A DNA stretch of 64,000 nucleotides from Cotesia glomerata (taxonomy: Eukaryota; Arthropoda; Insecta; Hymenoptera; Braconidae): contig NC_058165.1 of assembly GCF_020080835.1 (NCBI RefSeq), forward strand, positions 2,455,771 through 2,519,770. The letters are read 5' to 3'. Both the position numbers and the translations under genes were made by a program. Below the pieces are notes generated by a model, which ran no database searches, was not told the origin of the DNA, and saw only the letters and a program-made list of their open reading frames with translations. Of the stretch, positions 58,301 through 64,000 are shown piece by piece; positions within the stretch are counted from its first letter, which is position 1, and every line of letters starts with the position of its first letter.

Positions 58301-61300
58301 ATAAATTACCAGACAATAAAAGCTTAGAAAATAGATTAAAAAGCTTTAACCAACTATTAAAGTACTATGTTAAAAATACGTATTGGCAAAAAAACATTTA
58401 CTTGATTGAGAATTTTTTGAAAAATTTTCTTTAAATGTAAAATTGAATAACAAATTGCTAATAAATAAAGATTATTATTATAAAAAATAATCTTACCCAA
58501 ATATTTATTTTTTGCAGCGCACGGTGTGACTTTAGAAAGTTTATTAAAAGCATACGAAGAATCCTGTGAAAAACACGGCAGCATCCCATTAAAAAATGTG
58601 ATAAGTCAACTAGAAAAATTAGATCTAACGTCAAACAACGAGCGACATCCAGAACTTTCCCTAAAAAATGAAGAATTGACAAAAGCAACTTCAGAACCTT
58701 TGGAAGAAATATTCAGGCGGCTGCAATTCATCAAAATAGATTTAGAATCTTCGGGATTAGATGACGAGAGTGCAGAAACATTATTTGACATATTTGAGTA
58801 CTACGAATCAGCGAAGCACGTTAATATTTCTCACAATGGCAACATAGGAGCTCGAGGTTGGCTAGCATGTGGTCTGATGATCAAAAGGACTTTGTGTCTA
58901 GAGCAGCTGGACATACGCGACATTGTCCTTACCCAACAGCACATGAATATCTTAAAACGTCCATTACAATTTGCGGCTCATCTACAGACACTTAAACTTG
59001 AAAATTGCGGTCTAGCTGGACGCGCTTTTGTAATTTTAGCCGCTGCATTAAAAGTTTGTACTGGTTTAAAGGAATTGCACTTGGCGGATAATAATTTGGC
59101 CAAGTGCGACGCTGTTCTTTTGGGAGGAATGCTTAAAATTAATCACCACTTACAATTGTTGGATGTTAGTAATAATAATTTACAAGACGGTGGGGTTAAA
59201 GAAATTTTGAAGGGATTAATTGCACAAGCTATTGAAGAACACAACGAAGCTCGTGGTCTAGGTGTTTTAATTTTGTGGAACAATCATTTTGGGCGAGATT
59301 CTTCGGATGTTTTTTCTGATGTATTGGTATGTAAAAATTTTTTTTATTTTTAAAAGTTGGGTCAAGATTAAATATTTATTTTTAGTAGTAACCTTGCAGT
59401 CACTACGTGACTGCTGTGATTTGTGAACTATACAAAATTAAAATAATGACTTTTGTTAAATTGCACTGTATTTTCTTAAATATTTAAGTTTTTAAAGATA
59501 TAAGCTCATCTTGGTGTTATACTCATCAAGACCTTTCATTTGAGTACCCACATGCATTTTTGATATATTTTTCATGTATACATATATATTACATATATAT
59601 ATATATATAATATATATAAATATATGAAAAATTGATGTGGGTACTCAAATGAAAGGTCTCGATAAGTGTAATGTCGGAGTGAGCTTATATCTTTGAAAAT
59701 GTCAGTGGTTGAAAAGATACAAGGTAATTTCTTAATTATTGATATATTTAAAGATATAAGCTCATCCTGATGTTACATTTATCAAGACCTTTCATTTGAG
59801 TACCCACATGCCATTTTTTATATATTTTATATATATGATATTTGTGAAATATATAAATATATAAAATATAAGAAAAATTGATGTGGGTACTTAAATGCAA
59901 GGTCTCGATGGGTGTAATATCGGGTTGAGCTTATATCTTTAAAAATGTCAGTGGTTGAAAAGATACAAGGTAATTTCTTATTTATTGATATTTTTAAAGA
60001 TATAAGCCCATCCTAATGTTAGATTCATCAAGAGCTTTCATTTGAGTACCCACATGCATTTTTGTATATTTTTCATATATTCATATATATAATATATATA
60101 AATATATAAAAAATTGATGTGGGTACTCAAATAAAAGGTCTTGATGATCGTAATGTCGAAGTGAGCTTATATCTTTAAAAATGTCAATATTTCACAAGAT
60201 ACAAGGTCATTTCTTAATTATGTATTTTCTACATTGAGAAGAAATAGCTTAGAATTTTTTTCATTCAATAAATTTAAAATATAATCTTAAAAAAAGTTCT
60301 TATAAAAATAAATCCTCATTCCAGACGCACTCAAAAACATTAGAAACGTTAAATATCGGTCAAAACGCCATGGGAGATGAGTTTTTGGAGGTGTGTAAAA
60401 ACTCGTTGCGGCGAAATCAAACCCTGCTGCAACTAGGGGTCCAATCAACGGGGCTAATTTCCAAAGGGATTCTCGCACTAGCTGAAATAATCGAAATGAA
60501 TGACACCCTGGAACGAATAGACCTGCGGGACAACAATCTCCAATTAACTGGCTTAACCTTTTTATCTCTAGCGTTAAAGAAGAATACTAGTGTAACTCGG
60601 ATTGACTTGGACGAAAAAGCAATCAGTAAAATAGTAAGTTTCAAAAACTCAATAAACTTAAAATTTCAATCATATTTAAAAAATATAAATAAATTTAAAT
60701 TTGGTCACTTAATCATTAATTAATTCATTAAGTCATTAATTATTGACATTTTTATAGATATAAGCTCATCCTGATGTTACGCTCATCGAGACCTTTCATT
60801 TCAGTACCCACATGCATTTTTCATATATTTTTCATATATTCATATATATAATATACATAAATATATAAAATTTATGAAAAATTAATGTGGGTACTCAAAT
60901 GAAAGGTCTCGATTAGAGTAACAACAAGATGAGCTTACATCCTCAAAAATGTTATCAGAGAACAAATTACAATGTCATATCTTAACTGTTGACATTTTTG
61001 AAGATATAAGCTCATTCCGATGTTACGCTCATTAAGACCTTTCATTTGAGTACTCACATGTATTTTTGATATATTTTTCATATATACATATAGACATATA
61101 TATAAATATATATATATATAATATACATAAATATATGAAAAATTGATGTGGGTACTTAAATGAAAGATCTCGATAAGCGTAACATCATGATGAGTTCATA
61201 TCGTCAAAAATGTTATCAGGAAACAAAATACAATGCCATTTCTTAATTATTGACATTTTTAAAGATATAAACTCATCTGGGTAATACACTCATCAAGACC

Positions 61301-61338
61301 TTTCATTTGAGTACCCACATGCATTTTCATATATTTTT

Positions 61339-61398
<60 letters not shown>

Positions 61399-64000
61399 AA
61401 AAATATATGAAATATATGAAAAATTGATGTGGGTACTCAAATGAAAGGTCTTGATGAGCGTTACATCTGGATGAGCTTATATTGTTAAAAATGTTGTTAT
61501 TAAACAAAATACAATATCATTTCTTAATTATTGCTATTTTTGAAGATCTAAGCCCATCAATAACATAGTTATAATTCATTATCCAAAATATCTGTGACCA
61601 AATTTTAATTAGAAGTTCAATAACTATTCTACGAAGAGGATTCAAAAATAATTATTTATTGTTTGATTTAGCCGGCAATGGCCGATCAGTACCTAGAACT
61701 AATCAACGAAATTCGCGGCTACTGCGAGCGCAACGAAGAATTGCACGACAAAGATTCAAGCACATCAGAATCAACAAGCCCGGAACACAGGAGTAGAGTA
61801 TCAAGCGTTAGCTCGCGTAAGATCTCGTTGACTTGTCAGACACTGCCAGCACGTTCACCTCCTTTAACGGGTACCACGAGCGAGGTGATTGCCGTCGGTA
61901 CCACAAAAACGTCATCGTCATTACCATCGACGTCAACGATGCAAACGGCGAAACGTACAACCGGTGGACGTTTGCGTTCACCAGCGCCCTCGCCAATTCC
62001 CTCGCCCGTGGCAAGCCCGATCCCAAGTCCTTCTCGAAATCGTTTCGTCGTTTCACGTGTCTCTGAAACTTCACTAAGTTCTACTAATTCATCAGCGTCA
62101 TCATCACCCGTCACACCACCACCGTCATTTTCATCCTCTCCCACTATTTCCTCCTCCCCGTCATCAGCCTCCTCCACATCAACTTGTTTCTTCCCGCCAG
62201 ATGGGTCACGTTTTCGCGTTACTATTGTTACACCTGCCTTAAAGATAAACGAGACCGAATTTACCGACTCTGATGATTCTGACAGTGTCTTTGTTAACCA
62301 ACCGTCGGTAAGGCCCGAAATCAGGCCCACTATCGTCGAAAAACCTTTAGAATTGAATTTTGAGCCCTCGAAAATTGATTCTGAACCTCAATCTAACTTA
62401 CCTACGTTATCTCCAGAAGAAATAGATAATTTATCAGAAATGAGGCTTGAGTCGGTAACAAAAGTACCTGATTTATCTACAGAAGATTCGGAATTAAACA
62501 TAACAACAATTAAATCTAGCTTTACCACTGAAATAACGCCCAATTTTAAAACAGACATAATAACGCCGACTTTCAAATCTGAAATAATAATCCCTACCTT
62601 ATCAACAGAATCTAACCTTAATTTATCAGATTGTACTGACTCTACCTTACCGACAGTCGAATTTAGGCCAGATGAAACTTTAATAAGGCCCAATGTACTA
62701 AATGAATTCATAGAATCAAATTTGGTGGAAATGAACCAATCTAAAGAAACTATAGTAAATCTGGGTCAATCTGAAGACAATATAGTAAATCTTGGCCAAT
62801 CTAAAGAAGCTATAATGCCTATCCAATCTAAAGAAGCTATAATGCATACCCAATCTAAAGAAACTATAGTAAATCTTGGCCAATCTGGAGAAACTATAAT
62901 CCCTACCCAATCTAAAGAAGCTATAATGCCTACCCAATCTAAAGAAACTATAGTAAGGCTTACCCAATCTGAAGAAAATATAATCCCTACCCAATCTACA
63001 GAAACTATAGTAAATCTGGGTCAATCTAAAGAAACTATAGTGAATCTTACCCAATCTAAAGAAGCTATAATGCCTACCCAATTTAAAGAAGCTATGATGG
63101 CTACCCAATCTAACGAAGCTATAGTAAGGCTTACCGAATCTAAAGAATCTATAAAAACTTTAAGGCCTGAATCTTCTGAAGAAAGGTTAGATTCTAATGA
63201 CTTAAGATTAAGCGAATTAGAAATAGAACTTGAAGAATCATCACAGAGTAACGAAAGGCTAATTGACTTGTCTGATTCTAACGAATATAAAAATAGTTCT
63301 GCAGTACCGACTGATGGTAAAGAATATTCTAGTTCTACATTACCGACTAGAGAATCAAAATTAGATACAAGGCCTGTTACGTTAACTGAACAAAGTATAG
63401 TAGAGTCTAGAGCACAATCATCACAATCATCTAACCCTTCATCGAGTCTCGATCGTCTTTTGAGCCTTTTTCAAAACCCCGGGAGCCTGTTTACCGCTTC
63501 TGCGTTTGAACCTACGGTATATAATAACACTTCGCCGTTTAGTCATGTTTCAAGCATGATGGCGCTAGGTGACAGGTTCCAAAAGTTTTTGCGCGAAGGC
63601 CTGATTGATTCTAATGATAAATGTAAAAAAGAATCATCAGATTGTGCATTTAAAGGCAGTAAAGTACCTGTTGAGGATAATAATCATCTTAAAAATGATT
63701 TAACGTTACCAATGACGTTAAACGTCACTAATTGTGATAACACAAACATCAGTATTAATCATCCTAATTTAATAAATAATGATACTCATTTATTAAGTAA
63801 TCTAACGTGTGATATAAGTGTAAATAATTTATTAGATGATATTACGGTTGATAAGGACCATAATAATATATTAGTTGATGATAGTAATGATTTGTTACAT
63901 CCAGAAGTAGAAATTATTTATGAACATTGTGAATCTTTTGATGATCATCAAAATTCAAATTTAATTGAGAACAATGATGAGGAAGCTTCTTTTTCACAAA
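55343..64000 (+). CDS. PPP1R37: Protein phosphatase 1 regulatory subunit 37 (PPP1R37), partial
   Basis: Leucine-rich-repeat protein that binds and inhibits PP1. Exons 55343-55703, 58518-59326, 60325-60633 and 61672 onward, open to the window edge; phases agree. So far 1269 residues. The N terminus is acidic with Asp runs. Residues 98-101 are RVSF, the PP1-docking motif, inside the family signature SRVSFPDDDRLITGYLEPAN. Exon 2 continues AHGVTLESLLKAYEESCEKH, then leucine-rich repeats (LDESGLDDES-like, LHLADNNLAKCDA, LQLLDVSNNNL). Exon 3 gives LETLNIGQNAMGDE and LERIDLRDNNLQLTGLTFLS. Exon 4 is disordered: Ser/Pro-rich, then tandem QSKETIV/QSKEAIM repeats, then Asn/Asp-rich. Vertebrate relatives are roughly half this length; the difference is the C-terminal tail. 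The 3' end lies beyond 64000. Two Helitron arrays occupy introns 2 and 3. Confidence 0.93.
55704..58517 (+). other. PPP1R37 intron 1
   Basis: 2.8-kb AT-rich intron. Contents: an AGTTAGCCGAC repeat copy near 55938, degenerate AT repeats to 56640, a more complex stretch at 57020-57120 ('ggccattagctcatagcctc') of unknown origin, and a LINE fragment at 58168-58437. Confidence 0.6.
58168..58437 (+). pseudogene. LINE ORF2 C-terminal fragment in PPP1R37 intron 1
   Basis: The 88-codon frame contains 'NKHRYKMRNCSSIDVISTRT', 'TYKGFNYYNKLPDN' and 'LKSFNQLLKYYV'. This matches the pattern at the end of many insect non-LTR retrotransposon polyproteins (R-Y-N-x-R-N, then G-x-x-x-Y-N-K-L-P). It is too short to be active. 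A different lineage from the 13.3-14.3 kb fragment. Confidence 0.6.
59385..60225 (-). mobile_element. Helitron-like element, copy H8 (PPP1R37 intron 2, minus strand)
   Basis: The plus strand opens GTAGTAACCTTGCAGTCACT (consensus CTAGCAACC..., with a decayed CTAG), then the hairpin 'gcagtcac-tac-gtgactgc'. About three hairpin monomers follow. The far end near 60225 ('ttcttaattatgtattttct') has lost the TC terminus. Confidence 0.72.
60735..61560. repeat. Helitron hairpin-monomer array without recognisable ends, copy H9 (PPP1R37 intron 3)
   Basis: Three monomers of the same roughly 250-bp palindromic unit, bounded by 'aattattgacatttttatag' and 'ttcttaattattgctatttt'. Neither the TC start nor the CTAG hairpin end is present. 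One loop (61344-61393) has grown into a (TA)n run. It may be a truncated copy or monomers amplified on their own. Confidence 0.75.
62735..63165 (+). repeat. In-frame ~33-bp minisatellite in the PPP1R37 tail
   Basis: About twelve copies of a 10-13 residue unit (QSKETIVNLG or QSKEAIMPT type), all in frame. The minus strand is open for 130 codons across it; that frame is a by-product, not a gene. Confidence 0.9.

Noticed and set aside
62716..63108. Minus-strand 130-codon frame rich in YSFFRLG
   Set aside because: Antisense of the PPP1R37 repeat; the plus frame is continuous with the conserved leucine-rich repeats.
1..64000. Integrated viral or bracovirus segments
   Set aside because: I looked for viral-type genes or excision motifs and saw none that I could support.

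Overview
The window is very AT-rich, intron-containing eukaryotic DNA. The conserved proteins, GT/AG introns, polyadenylated (non-stem-loop) histone variant gene and repeat content point to an insect. A hymenopteran such as a parasitoid wasp is my best guess, but that is inference because no species marker was seen. All gene names come from reading protein motifs by eye.

Layout. 1-4.3 kb: a 79-bp minisatellite, then a three-exon histone H2A.X gene (+) with a Helitron-like element in intron 2. 4.5-8.1 kb: a pile-up of transposon debris (LINE tails, a 400-bp fold-back hairpin, a perfect TA-flanked MITE). 8.2-13.3 kb: a cyclin T gene (+) whose probable 5'UTR intron is filled by a 1.4-kb inverted-repeat element. 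13.3-14.3 kb: a dead LINE (-) split by a palindromic MITE. 15.0-17.5 kb: a two-exon arginine/serine-repeat protein gene (-). 18.2-19.4 kb: repeats. 19.9-23.8 kb: a C2H2 zinc-finger gene (+) with another Helitron in its intron. 23.9-26.5 kb: 3' flank with NRF1-like repeats. 26.6-28.0 kb: Helitron (-). 28.7-29.0 kb: a possible two-exon microprotein. 29.2-34.2 kb: low-complexity DNA and tRNA-like repeats. 34.2-38.5 kb: an SLC16 monocarboxylate-transporter-type gene (+, four exons). 38.9-49.1 kb: a complete ten-exon RGS7-type gene (-), with three Helitrons in its introns and one in its 3' flank. 51-54 kb: repeats and a fresh SINE with a perfect 15-bp target duplication. 53.95 kb: an orphan first exon. 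55.3-64.0 kb: PPP1R37 (+), running off the right edge.

The genes do not form a pathway. They are unrelated housekeeping or signalling genes: chromatin/DNA damage, transcription elongation, RNA processing, transcription factor, transport, G-protein signalling and PP1 regulation.

Two patterns stand out. One is a family of about nine non-autonomous Helitron-like elements built from a variable number of roughly 250-bp hairpin monomers. The other is in-frame minisatellite expansion in the disordered regions of three unrelated genes (RS protein, transporter, PPP1R37).
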